In this document: piece after piece, positions 52,591 to 60,542 of the stretch
How the letters are laid out: each line of letters begins with the position of its first letter
Numbering within the stretch: the stretch's first letter is position 1
NCBI GenBank assembly: GCA_015055975.1
Contig: SVHF01000008.1
Location: forward strand, 1 to 60,569
Direction: 5' to 3'
DNA from: Clostridiales bacterium
GTDB taxonomy: Bacteria; Bacillota; Clostridia; Christensenellales; UBA3700
Length of the DNA: 60,569 bases
The notes under the pieces: generated by a model
Told to the model about the DNA's origin: nothing
Database searches by the model: none
The model's input: only the letters and a program-made list of their open reading frames with translations
Position numbers and translations under genes: made by a program

Positions 52591-53258
52591 TGGACTACAA
52601 GATTATTGAAGTTAAAGAGGATATCATAAGACGAAATGATTCAACTGCAGACTCACTTCGCAAGATGTTAAAAGAAAAGAAGATTTTCTTTATTAACCTT
52701 ATGGCATCTCCTGGCTCTGGCAAGACCACTCTTTTATTACACCTATTACCTATCTTAAAGAAAAAGTATAGGATCGCTGTAATGGAAGCGGATATTGACT
52801 CTGAAGTTGATGCAAAAACTATTTCAGAAAAGCTAGATATCCCTACACTTCAAATTCATACCTCAGGCGCATGTCACCTAACGGCTCAAATGGTTGAAGA
52901 TGCACTATCAGGCTTTGATATCTCAAATATAGACGTTCTTATTCTTGAGAACATAGGAAATCTTGTTTGCCCTGCAGAATTTGACACAGGCGCAAATATG
53001 AACCTTGTTCTTCTATCTGTTCCAGAAGGTGATGATAAGCCATTAAAGTACCCTCTAATGTTTGAGGTTGCTTCTATGGTTGTCGCTACAAAGTTCGATA
53101 CAAGAGAAGTTTTCGATTTCGACGTTGAGAGATTCCATAAAAACGTCAGAAAGAGAAACAAAGATGCAAAGATATTTGAAACAGCATCTATTGAAGATTA
53201 TGGCATTCAAGATGTTGCCACAGAATTAGATAATAGAATAACGGAATATCTTAAATAA
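52590..53258 (+). CDS. hypB: HypB-like nickel-insertion GTPase (second copy)
   Basis: A 222-residue GTPase with P-loop MASPGSGKTTLLL, the Cys-His site ACHLTAQM, NIGNLVCPAEFDTGA and the switch EGDDKPLKYPL. It keeps all metal ligands of the G domain, like the first copy, but diverges around it, so the two are paralogues with possibly different targets. It is the classic hypA-hypB pair. Its 3' end overlaps the convergent methyltransferase gene by 8 bases. Confidence 0.92.
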   Translation: MDYKIIEVKEDIIRRNDSTADSLRKMLKEKKIFFINLMASPGSGKTTLLLHLLPILKKKYRIAVMEADIDSEVDAKTISEKLDIPTLQIHTSGACHLTAQMVEDALSGFDISNIDVLILENIGNLVCPAEFDTGANMNLVLLSVPEGDDKPLKYPLMFEVASMVVATKFDTREVFDFDVERFHKNVRKRNKDAKIFETASIEDYGIQDVATELDNRITEYLK

Positions 53259-53832
53259 TCTTTTGAAGAACTATTAAATATGAATCATCATTATCGAGGC
53301 ACTTTTCCAATTTGAATTGTGCCTCGAATTTTTTAGCTTCGATGATTGCTTCATCTAGTGGTCTTGAAACTCCCATAGCATGTTGCTTATGGTGAGTATT
53401 TAATTCCTTTCTTCCTATTGAATGAACAATAGCAAAATGGCCATTAGGCTTTAATGCCTTGAATACTGCACTACACAATTTTGCAGTATCAAGGAAATGT
53501 GGATAAGCGTTGAATATAACGATATAGTCAAATTGATCATTAAAACCAGCTTCTAAAAAGTCTCCACAAATAAACTCTAATTGATTATTATCTTTATGAG
53601 CTTCTATTGCCCCTTTAATCATTTCATCAGATAAATCTATGGCAAGAACTTTGCTTTGAGATTTTTCGTTTAAAATTGGGGTTATAATGCCTTTTCCGCA
53701 CCCAACATCCAAAACCATATCGCCTTTTTTGATGTTTAATTTATCTAATAGGCGACTGATTCTATCTTTGTCGTCTTCGGCATTATCCCAATACTTTGCT
53801 ATATCGTTAAAAAACGCTTTTATATTATTCAT
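53251..53832 (-). CDS. Class I SAM-dependent methyltransferase
   Basis: A 193-residue protein with a Rossmann core: motif I VLDVGCGKGIITPIL, acidic motif II LAIDLSDEMIKGA, and FDYIVIFNAYPHFLD. The substrate is unknown. Its ATG overlaps the stop of the metal-chelate binding-protein gene (ATGA), so it is part of the FecBCD-type operon. A role in modifying a chelator or a corrinoid/tetrapyrrole ligand is only inferred from context. Confidence 0.85.
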   Translation of the reverse strand: MNNIKAFFNDIAKYWDNAEDDKDRISRLLDKLNIKKGDMVLDVGCGKGIITPILNEKSQSKVLAIDLSDEMIKGAIEAHKDNNQLEFICGDFLEAGFNDQFDYIVIFNAYPHFLDTAKLCSAVFKALKPNGHFAIVHSIGRKELNTHHKQHAMGVSRPLDEAIIEAKKFEAQFKLEKCLDNDDSYLIVLQKII

Positions 53833-54989
53833 ATTGCGAAGAAAGCTGCAGGATCTGTTATCTTTTGGTAACCACCAAATGATTGTGGCTTAGCCTTGAT
53901 TTGTGCATTTAGGTCTTTGCCTAAAAATTTTGTTGTAATCTCTGTTGTTTTTGCTTCAACATCTACATCTGCAAACTCAGTTGGATATACAGACTTTGCT
54001 GCAAACCAAGTATTAATTAGAGCTATTTCTAAATTAGTATAATATGCGTTATATGCCATTTCTAGATATATTTCACCATCTGCCCAAGCCTTTGTTGCTT
54101 CAAGTCTTGCCATTCTTCCAGCACGTTTTTCATCATTCTTTTTGATGTTCTTAACTGCTGCTGCATCCATTATAATAATATCCATTTCTGGAGCTAGTTC
54201 CATAAACTTTTCTGACTCAAGTGGTTGAATACCATCTTTCGTTAGACCTGTTACTATATTGTTAATCTTAGCAATATTAAATGGAGCATAGTTTTGAGCT
54301 GTTTGTAGTTCATCTGTAGTGCCCCAGTTGCCAAGTCCACAAATATATACTTTCTTTTGAGAAGCTACTTCTATATTTTTAACTTTTTCTTCAATAGCTG
54401 CTTTTTCTGAAGCAATATAATTTATTAACTCATTTGCTCTATCTTGTTTGTTAAAGATCTTACCTAAAATTGTAAATGACTTAGTTACCTTTTCGTCGAA
54501 AACGCCATTGCTACCTGTATGTACGACTACAACTGGTATACCTAATGTTTCTTGTAAAGCATTAGCTACAGATGCATCGCCATATTCTGAAATAATAATA
54601 TCTGGATTACATGCCAAAATCTTTTCTGGCTCTGCAGCTTGATCATTAGGTCCACCTTTCCCACAAATTGGAAGAGTATTAAACACTTCTGCGTTAGCCA
54701 TTTGATATGGTCTTGAAACACCGTCAAACATTGCTGGTCTTACTTCTGCTGTTGTATTGTCTATAGCTTCAACTCCGCATAATAGAGACACATCTCCAAT
54801 ATATGAGTACAATCTTAAAGCGCCGGCTCCAATACATACGACTCTTTCAAACGTCTTTCCCTCTAGATCGTCTAGAGATCTTCCCTCCATATCAACAAAT
54901 GTCGCTTCCTTGTCTGAGCATCCAACAAATGGAACAACTAAAACAAGTAATAACGCCATAATTGTGATTATTAGCATTAATTTTTTCAT
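53829..54989 (-). CDS. Metal-chelate/corrinoid ABC transporter substrate-binding lipoprotein
   Basis: A 386-residue protein. The signal peptide ends in lipobox FVGC at residue 24. The class III (FecB/BtuF-type) fold follows: FERVVCIGAGALRLYSYIG, EPEKILACNPDIIISEYG, and a late LAPEMDIIIMDAA. The closest functional groups bind ferric chelates, haem, cobalamin or nickel chelates; I cannot tell which. It overlaps the ATPase gene by 4 bases (ATGA). Its convergence with hypAB suggests nickel, but this is inference. Confidence 0.87.
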   Translation of the reverse strand: MKKLMLIITIMALLLVLVVPFVGCSDKEATFVDMEGRSLDDLEGKTFERVVCIGAGALRLYSYIGDVSLLCGVEAIDNTTAEVRPAMFDGVSRPYQMANAEVFNTLPICGKGGPNDQAAEPEKILACNPDIIISEYGDASVANALQETLGIPVVVVHTGSNGVFDEKVTKSFTILGKIFNKQDRANELINYIASEKAAIEEKVKNIEVASQKKVYICGLGNWGTTDELQTAQNYAPFNIAKINNIVTGLTKDGIQPLESEKFMELAPEMDIIIMDAAAVKNIKKNDEKRAGRMARLEATKAWADGEIYLEMAYNAYYTNLEIALINTWFAAKSVYPTEFADVDVEAKTTEITTKFLGKDLNAQIKAKPQSFGGYQKITDPAAFFAI

Positions 54990-55753
54990 TTTTCTTCTCT
55001 CCTTATAAACTTTATGTACATTTGATTATCTATTTGTTTAATTGTGCATTCTCTATTAAATGTCTTTAGAATATTTTCTTCGTTGAATGCTTCTTTGCCG
55101 CCTTGAGCAATAATCTGCCCATCTTTTAAGAAGAAGTATTTATCGCCCATATCATAAGCTAGATTCAAATCATGAATGGCCATCAAAATAGTTACGCCTC
55201 TTTCTTTAGCAAGCTTCGTTATCCTTTCTTGTAATAAAAGCTCACGCGATATGTCCAAGTTGCTTGTTGGCTCATCAAAGACAATGACTTTTGGTTCTTG
55301 CGCCATAGCACGCGCAATAGCTACTATTTGCTTTTCACCGCCAGATAGATTCGTTGCCATCTTATTCATATAATGCTCAAGCCCAAAATCTCTAATTGCC
55401 TTAAATACTATTTCTCTATCTTTTTTAGATGGAGCAAAATTGTAATATGGAATTCTTGACGTCAATATTGTTTCATAAACAGAAAGCATTGGCATTTCTA
55501 CGCTTTGAGAAACATAAGCTATACTTTTAGCTCTTTCTTTTGGAGAAATATTAATCATATCTTTTCCGTCAATAGAAACCAAGCCGCTTTGTGGTTTTAA
55601 AAGACCTAATATATTTTTGAATAATGTAGATTTGCCTGCACCATTTGGACCAAGAACTACCCCTACATCTCCTTTATCCAAAGATAGGGCTACATCCTTT
55701 ATGGTTGTTTGCTTTTTAGAATATCCGAATGTAAGATTCTCAACCTTAAGCAA
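54986..55753 (-). CDS. FecE/BtuD-like ABC transporter ATPase
   Basis: A 255-residue ATPase with Walker A GPNGAGKST, Q-loop SQSVEMP, signature LSGGEKQ, Walker B VIVFDEPTSNLD and switch His AIHDLNLAY. It powers the permease next to it. I start it at the TTG at 55753 because AGAGGTG lies 6 bases upstream and homologous sequence (LKVENLTF) begins there; a longer reading enters the permease gene. Confidence 0.9.
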   Translation of the reverse strand: MLKVENLTFGYSKKQTTIKDVALSLDKGDVGVVLGPNGAGKSTLFKNILGLLKPQSGLVSIDGKDMINISPKERAKSIAYVSQSVEMPMLSVYETILTSRIPYYNFAPSKKDREIVFKAIRDFGLEHYMNKMATNLSGGEKQIVAIARAMAQEPKVIVFDEPTSNLDISRELLLQERITKLAKERGVTILMAIHDLNLAYDMGDKYFFLKDGQIIAQGGKEAFNEENILKTFNRECTIKQIDNQMYIKFIRREEK

Positions 55754-56807
55754 TTTCGCCACCTCTCTTTTTTCTAAATATGATATATAGGAAGAATGGA
55801 GCTCCAACTAGCGATGTAATAATACCAACTGGAATTGCTGTTCCATTTCCAACTGTTCTTGCAAGTGTGTCTGATAAAAGCAACAAAATAGAACCTATTA
55901 ATATTGATCCTGGAATAGTCAACTTATGATCGTGGCCAAATATACGTTTTGCAATATGTGGACATACTATTCCAACAAAGCCAATAATACCTAAATTCGC
56001 AATACATATGGCAGTTATTAGCGATGCAATAAGTAATGATATAAATCTAAATCTTTCTGTTTGAATACCGACAGATCTTGCCATGTCATCTCCAGATAAC
56101 ATAGCGTTATATTTGTTTGATAGTATTCCAAATGCTATAGAAGATAGAACGACAACTACAGCAATGATGATATCTATTTTATATGTAGCTCTAGCCAAGT
56201 CCCCAAACGTCCAAACAACAGCAGCTCCTAGCGATACATCAGTAGCATAAAACTGAAGAAGAGATGTTAAAGCCGTCCACATTGTGCCCATTGCAATACC
56301 TGCAAGTATTAATGTAGATTTATTCATTGCTTTTAACTTTGAAAGCCCAAGCGTAATTAATATAGATGCAAATGCAAATACAAACGCTAAGGCTGATGTG
56401 GCATAAGCGTTAGACGATGTTATGATATTTGCAGCATTATTACCAGTTATTAAGAACCCTCCAGATAAAACTATGATTGACACATTAGCACCAAAGGTCG
56501 CTGCATTTGAAACACCAAGTGTTGATGGAGATGCCATCTCGTTAGATAGTGTCGTTTGCATAATAAGACCAGAGATTGCAAGACCTGCTCCAACAAATAG
56601 CGCAGCTATAGCTCTTGGAAGTCTTATTTTTTGCATGATTATTATGTAATTGTTTTGACCTTGCCCAAATAACGCATAAAAGGCGTCTTTAAATTTCATT
56701 GAAGATGAGCCAACAAATAAAGATATAAAAAATAAAAGGACAACGGCTATACCCATTGAACTTAAAACTATTATATTTTTCTTTTTCTTCTTAATTTGTT
56801 CTGTCAT
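55746..56807 (-). CDS. FecCD-family metal-chelate ABC transporter permease
   Basis: A 353-residue protein with about ten helices, of usual length. Typical FecCD motifs are IRLPRAIAALFVGAGLAISG, ALFVGAGLAI, GIIGFVGIVCPHIAKRIFGHDH and GIITSLVGAPFFLYI. It forms the homodimeric channel for the chelate. It heads the operon permease-ATPase-binding protein-methyltransferase. It is divergent from the TetR gene. Confidence 0.92.
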   Translation of the reverse strand: MTEQIKKKKKNIIVLSSMGIAVVLLFFISLFVGSSSMKFKDAFYALFGQGQNNYIIIMQKIRLPRAIAALFVGAGLAISGLIMQTTLSNEMASPSTLGVSNAATFGANVSIIVLSGGFLITGNNAANIITSSNAYATSALAFVFAFASILITLGLSKLKAMNKSTLILAGIAMGTMWTALTSLLQFYATDVSLGAAVVWTFGDLARATYKIDIIIAVVVVLSSIAFGILSNKYNAMLSGDDMARSVGIQTERFRFISLLIASLITAICIANLGIIGFVGIVCPHIAKRIFGHDHKLTIPGSILIGSILLLLSDTLARTVGNGTAIPVGIITSLVGAPFFLYIIFRKKRGGEIA

Positions 56808-56827
56808 TTTCTCTCAAGCACAATGAC

Positions 56828-56833
56828 ATTATA
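56828..56833 (-). promoter_or_regulatory. -10 box of the FecBCD-type operon
   Basis: TATAAT on the minus strand, 20 bases before the permease ATG, with GAGAG as the ribosome site. The -35 region is poor. Confidence 0.45.
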
Positions 56834-56877
56834 TATAAATATTTAGAGATATAAAATACTTTTAGCAAAAATGTTTT

Positions 56878-56895
56878 GTATTTTTTGCAAAATAC
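56878..56895. promoter_or_regulatory. Candidate operator between the importer and TetR genes
   Basis: GTATTTT and AAAATAC form a perfect 7-bp inverted repeat around TTGC. It lies between the divergent permease and TetR-type genes, a typical place for a TetR-family operator. Confidence 0.4.
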
Positions 56896-56974
56896 TATAC
56901 ATTGTGTTCGATATTGTTTATAATATTAATCAGTTAGTTTGATAACTAAAAAGATTTCGAATAGAGGGTCAATA

Positions 56975-57529
56975 ATGGATAAAAGAATAGAAAAAACAAA
57001 TCATCAATTATATGAAGCACTAGCTACACTTTTAAATCTTAAACCTTATGGCAAGATAACAGTTGAAGACTTACTTCAAGAATCTTCAATCTCAAGATCA
57101 ACATTCTATGCACATTTCAAAACAAAAGACGAAGTTTTGGTATCTATAACAAAGATGATTCTACATCACGTGTTTTCTCACTCTCTTAAAGAAGAAACAA
57201 CACATGACTTCTCTAAGGCAAGCCTATTTGACTACTCTCACCTAATTACACACACTCTATACCATTTACACGACGAAAAGAATCTAATTGCCGCTATCTT
57301 ATCTTCTGAAAGCAAAGATATCTTCTTAAGAGACTTAAGAAACGAAATAACTCCTATCGCTGAAAAAGCATTGGATTTAGGCATATTGAGATTAAAAGAA
57401 CTTCCAAAAGAATTAAGAATTTCTGAAATAGTTGAAACATTTATCGTAACAATTCTTTATTGGTTTAACACAGATTGCAAAGAAACCCCAGAAACATTAA
57501 CAACATATTTCTTCGCAATGAATAGATAA
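56975..57529 (+). CDS. TetR/AcrR-family regulator
   Basis: A 184-residue protein. The N-terminal helix-turn-helix (KPYGKITVEDLLQESSISRSTFYAHFKTKDEV) is typical of the TetR family; the C-terminal domain is a helical ligand pocket (TIR-rich, like TetR_C). It is divergent from the metal-chelate importer, so it may control that operon. The ATG at 56975 follows GAGGG. Its stop abuts the convergent plsY stop. Confidence 0.9.
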   Translation: MDKRIEKTNHQLYEALATLLNLKPYGKITVEDLLQESSISRSTFYAHFKTKDEVLVSITKMILHHVFSHSLKEETTHDFSKASLFDYSHLITHTLYHLHDEKNLIAAILSSESKDIFLRDLRNEITPIAEKALDLGILRLKELPKELRISEIVETFIVTILYWFNTDCKETPETLTTYFFAMNR

Positions 57530-58174
57530 CTATTCTTCTAATTCTTTTTTATCTAAAACTAATTTTTTCTTTGAAAACATGTCACGAACTTTAGGTTCTG
57601 TGCCGTTTTTAATTTTTATAAAATTAGGAATGTGTTTATATATGATTATGCAGGTAGTAAACAATGCTACTCCAAATCCAATCCACTCGTGGAAATACGC
57701 AGCTACAAATATTGGGAAAGAAACAATTACTGTCATTGTTGATGTAATCATGTAGTTTATTATAAATGTTAAAGCTACCATTACGACTAATATAATTAAT
57801 CCAAACCACCAGCATATTGCCATCATCATCCCAATATATGCAGCAAATCCCTTGCCGCCGTCAAAATGCATATAGAATGGGAAGATATGCCCAATTACAG
57901 CCATGCTTCCAGAAATATATGGAAGATATGAAACATCTTTAAATATCCACATTGGAATCAATGTAGCAAGAGCCCCTTTTCCTATATCTATTGCGCCAAC
58001 TAAGCATCCCCAACCTTTACCAATTAACATAAAGGTGTTTGAAGTACCATAATTTTGAGTACCTTCGTGCTTTATATCTCTATTTTTAACTTTCGCAATA
58101 ATATATGAGGGATGAATTACCCCTAAAAAGTATCCAATTGCTATACACGCTAATATTTGTAGGAATGTTTCCAT
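57530..58174 (-). CDS. plsY: Glycerol-3-phosphate acyltransferase PlsY-like
   Basis: A 214-residue membrane protein with about five helices. PlsY motifs are EGTQNYGTSNTFMLIGKGWG (family GSGN.GATN), DIGKGALATLI, and HFDGGKGFAAYIG. PlsY transfers acyl groups from acyl-phosphate to glycerol 3-phosphate in phospholipid synthesis. The usual HPS/GSGN serine and asparagine positions are partly changed (GTQN), so activity is probable but not certain. The ATG follows GGGGAGG. Confidence 0.85.
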   Translation of the reverse strand: METFLQILACIAIGYFLGVIHPSYIIAKVKNRDIKHEGTQNYGTSNTFMLIGKGWGCLVGAIDIGKGALATLIPMWIFKDVSYLPYISGSMAVIGHIFPFYMHFDGGKGFAAYIGMMMAICWWFGLIILVVMVALTFIINYMITSTMTVIVSFPIFVAAYFHEWIGFGVALFTTCIIIYKHIPNFIKIKNGTEPKVRDMFSKKKLVLDKKELEE

Positions 58175-58220
58175 AATCCTCCCCTTATAATTCAATTATA
58201 TAATATATTAGCTTTGTTTA

Positions 58221-59339
58221 CTATTTTAAGTTTTCTGGATTTAAACCTTTTAGTTCATCTATAACAAATATTCCGTCTTTTCTTATAAGGACATCGTCAA
58301 AATAGATTTCGCCGCCTCCATTTTCTTTTGTTTGATCTAAAACTAAATCCCAATGGATTGCTGAAACATTTCCATTGTATGCATCATCATAGCACTCGCC
58401 TGGTGTAAAGTGGATAGAACCAGAAATCTTTTCATCAAATAGAATGTCGCACATAGGCTTTGTTACATATGGGTTAACACCAATTGCAAACTCACCTACA
58501 TATCTTGCACCATCATCAGTATTGAAGATATTGTTTATTGCTTCATTGTTATTTGATGTGGCTTCAATAATCTTACCATCCTTAAATAGAAGTGATACAT
58601 TTTCAAATCTTATTCCGTTATACACAGTTGGAACATTATAAGATATTCTTCCATTTACACTATCTTTAACTGGGGCTGTATATACTTCTCCATCTGGGAT
58701 ATTACATTTGCCTGCGCATTTAACACCACCAATTGATTTAATTGAGAATGTTAAATCAGTATTTGGAGCAACGATTCTAACTTTATCTGTCTTATTCATT
58801 AACTCAACAAGTGGAGTCATTGCCTTATCCATTTTTGCATAATCTAGATTGCATACTTTAAAATACAAATCTTCAAAGGCTTCCGTACTCATAGCACTTT
58901 GTGCACTCATACCTTGAGTTGGATATCTTAATATTACCCATTTAGTATGCTTTACTCTTGTATCTAGATGTACTGGTGTTGCGTAATATTTGTTATATGT
59001 TTTGATTTTTTGTTGATCAACATCACTCTTTTCAAATGCATTTTCGCCGCCACGAATACCAATATAGGCTTGCATCTTCTTCATTTTGTAGTTATCAAAA
59101 TCTTCCATTCTCTTTGCTAGCTCTTCGCTCATAGAATTCAAGATTTCTCTTTCTACTCTATTGTCTTTAACCGATACAAATGGGAACCCACCTGCTTTTG
59201 TAACTTCTTTGACAATGCAGTTAACCAATTGATAGTCAACGCCTGTTGCTTCAATAAAAACATTTTCTCCTTTTTTTACATCACACGAATATGTAACTAA
59301 GTTGTGTGCTAATACTTCAATTCTAGGATCTAATAACAT
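58221..59339 (-). CDS. M29-family aminopeptidase
   Basis: A 372-residue cytoplasmic metallo-aminopeptidase (AmpS/PepS/aminopeptidase T group). N-terminal domain LAHNLVTYSCDVKKGENVFIEATG and catalytic C-terminal region with IPDGEVYTAPVKDSVNGRI, EFAIGVNPYV and the zinc-site SAIHWDLVLD. It releases N-terminal residues from peptides. The ATG at 59339 lies 9 bases after GAGGAG; an earlier ATG is too close to that site. Confidence 0.92.
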   Translation of the reverse strand: MLLDPRIEVLAHNLVTYSCDVKKGENVFIEATGVDYQLVNCIVKEVTKAGGFPFVSVKDNRVEREILNSMSEELAKRMEDFDNYKMKKMQAYIGIRGGENAFEKSDVDQQKIKTYNKYYATPVHLDTRVKHTKWVILRYPTQGMSAQSAMSTEAFEDLYFKVCNLDYAKMDKAMTPLVELMNKTDKVRIVAPNTDLTFSIKSIGGVKCAGKCNIPDGEVYTAPVKDSVNGRISYNVPTVYNGIRFENVSLLFKDGKIIEATSNNNEAINNIFNTDDGARYVGEFAIGVNPYVTKPMCDILFDEKISGSIHFTPGECYDDAYNGNVSAIHWDLVLDQTKENGGGEIYFDDVLIRKDGIFVIDELKGLNPENLK

Positions 59340-59392
59340 ATCCTTCATCTCCTCATAAATATATCGATATTTATTATACTACATTTTTCTTG

Positions 59393-59422
59393 CTTGAAAT
59401 ATCTTATTATGATAAGATTATC
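59393..59422 (+). promoter_or_regulatory. Candidate fba promoter with inverted repeat in the spacer
   Basis: TTGAAA (59394-59399), a 16-bp spacer and GATTAT (59416-59421). A perfect 7-bp inverted repeat, ATCTTAT-TATG-ATAAGAT (59401-59418), fills the spacer, a good place for a repressor. Confidence 0.4.
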
Positions 59423-59457
59423 AATGGTAAAATTAAATAATTTAGGAGGACATGGTT

Positions 59458-60459
59458 ATGCCATTAATGTCAACAAAAGTTATGTTTGAAAAGGCTATGG
59501 AAGGCGGATACGCTATTGGTGCTTTCAACGTAAACAACATGGAAATTATTCAAGGTATTGTAGAAGCAGCTATGGAAGAAAAAGCTCCACTTATTCTACA
59601 AGTTTCAAAGGGTGCTAGAAAATATGCTAACGCTACATATCTAAGAAAGATGGTAGAAGCTGCAGTTGAAGTTTCTGGACTTCCAATCGCTCTACACTTA
59701 GATCACGGTGATTCATTCGAATTATGTAAAGATTGTATCGACGGCGGATTCAGCTCAGTTATGATCGACGGTTCTGCTCTTCCATATGAAGAAAACGTTG
59801 CTCTAACAAAGAAGGTTGTAGATTACGCTCACGCTCACAATCCATATATTACAGTAGAAGGCGAATTAGGAACACTTGCTGGTGTTGAAGATGAAGTTAG
59901 CCACGAAGTTAGCTCATATACAAGACCAGAAGACGTTATCGACTTCGTTACAAGAACAGGTGTTGATTCATTAGCTATTGCTATTGGTACATCTCATGGT
60001 GCTTACAAGTTCAAGCCAGAACAATGCACAAGAAACGAAAAAGGTATCTTAGTTCCACCTCCACTACGTTTCGATATCCTAGAAGCTGTTTCTGCGAAAC
60101 TTCCAGGATTCCCAATCGTTCTTCATGGTTCTTCTTCAGTTCCACAAGAATTCGTAAAAATCATCAATGAAAACGGCGGTAAGATGCCAGATGCGGTTGG
60201 TATTCCAGAAGAACAATTAAGAAAGGCTGCTTCTATGTCAGTTTGCAAAATAAATATTGACTCTGACTTAAGATTAGGTTGCACAGCTGGTATCAGAAAG
60301 CACTTTGCTGAACATCCAGATCACTTCGACCCAAGACAATATTTATCAGATGCTAGAGACAACATCAGATCAGTTGTTAAGCATAAGTTAGTTGACGTTT
60401 TAGGCTGCGCTGGAAAGGCTGACGAAATTCTAGAAGCATACGCTAAAGCTTCAAAATAA
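59458..60459 (+). CDS. fba: Class II fructose-bisphosphate aldolase
   Basis: A 333-residue zinc aldolase of glycolysis and gluconeogenesis. Motifs are YAIGAFNVNNMEIIQG, the zinc His in ALHLDHGDSFELC, TVEGELGTLAGVED, IAIGTSHGAYKFKPE, LHGSSSVP and the late KINIDSDLRLG. The ATG at 59458 lies 8 bases after GGAGG; one codon pair earlier (59452) is too close to it. Monocistronic from the visible sequence. Confidence 0.96.
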   Translation: MPLMSTKVMFEKAMEGGYAIGAFNVNNMEIIQGIVEAAMEEKAPLILQVSKGARKYANATYLRKMVEAAVEVSGLPIALHLDHGDSFELCKDCIDGGFSSVMIDGSALPYEENVALTKKVVDYAHAHNPYITVEGELGTLAGVEDEVSHEVSSYTRPEDVIDFVTRTGVDSLAIAIGTSHGAYKFKPEQCTRNEKGILVPPPLRFDILEAVSAKLPGFPIVLHGSSSVPQEFVKIINENGGKMPDAVGIPEEQLRKAASMSVCKINIDSDLRLGCTAGIRKHFAEHPDHFDPRQYLSDARDNIRSVVKHKLVDVLGCAGKADEILEAYAKASK

Positions 60460-60482
60460 TAATTCATAATTGAATTAAGCAA

Positions 60483-60542
60483 GGGATGCATCAATGATAT
60501 GCACCCCGAATGTTGGACAAACATGAGGAGGTGCATATTTTT
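60483..60542 (+). promoter_or_regulatory. Alternative hairpins over the ribosome site of the next gene
   Basis: ATATGCACC (60497-60505) pairs perfectly with GGTGCATAT (60530-60538), followed by TTTTT, forming a terminator-like hairpin that also buries the GAGGAGG ribosome site (60525-60531). A second hairpin, GGG-A-TGCAT (60483-60491) with ATGCA-C-CCC (60499-60507), uses the same 5' arm and excludes the first. This looks like a two-state control leader. Confidence 0.5.

Noticed and set aside
48679..53258. A complete [NiFe]-hydrogenase locus
   Set aside because: Only hypA and hypB are present; no hydrogenase subunit and no hypC, hypD, hypE or hypF lie in the window.
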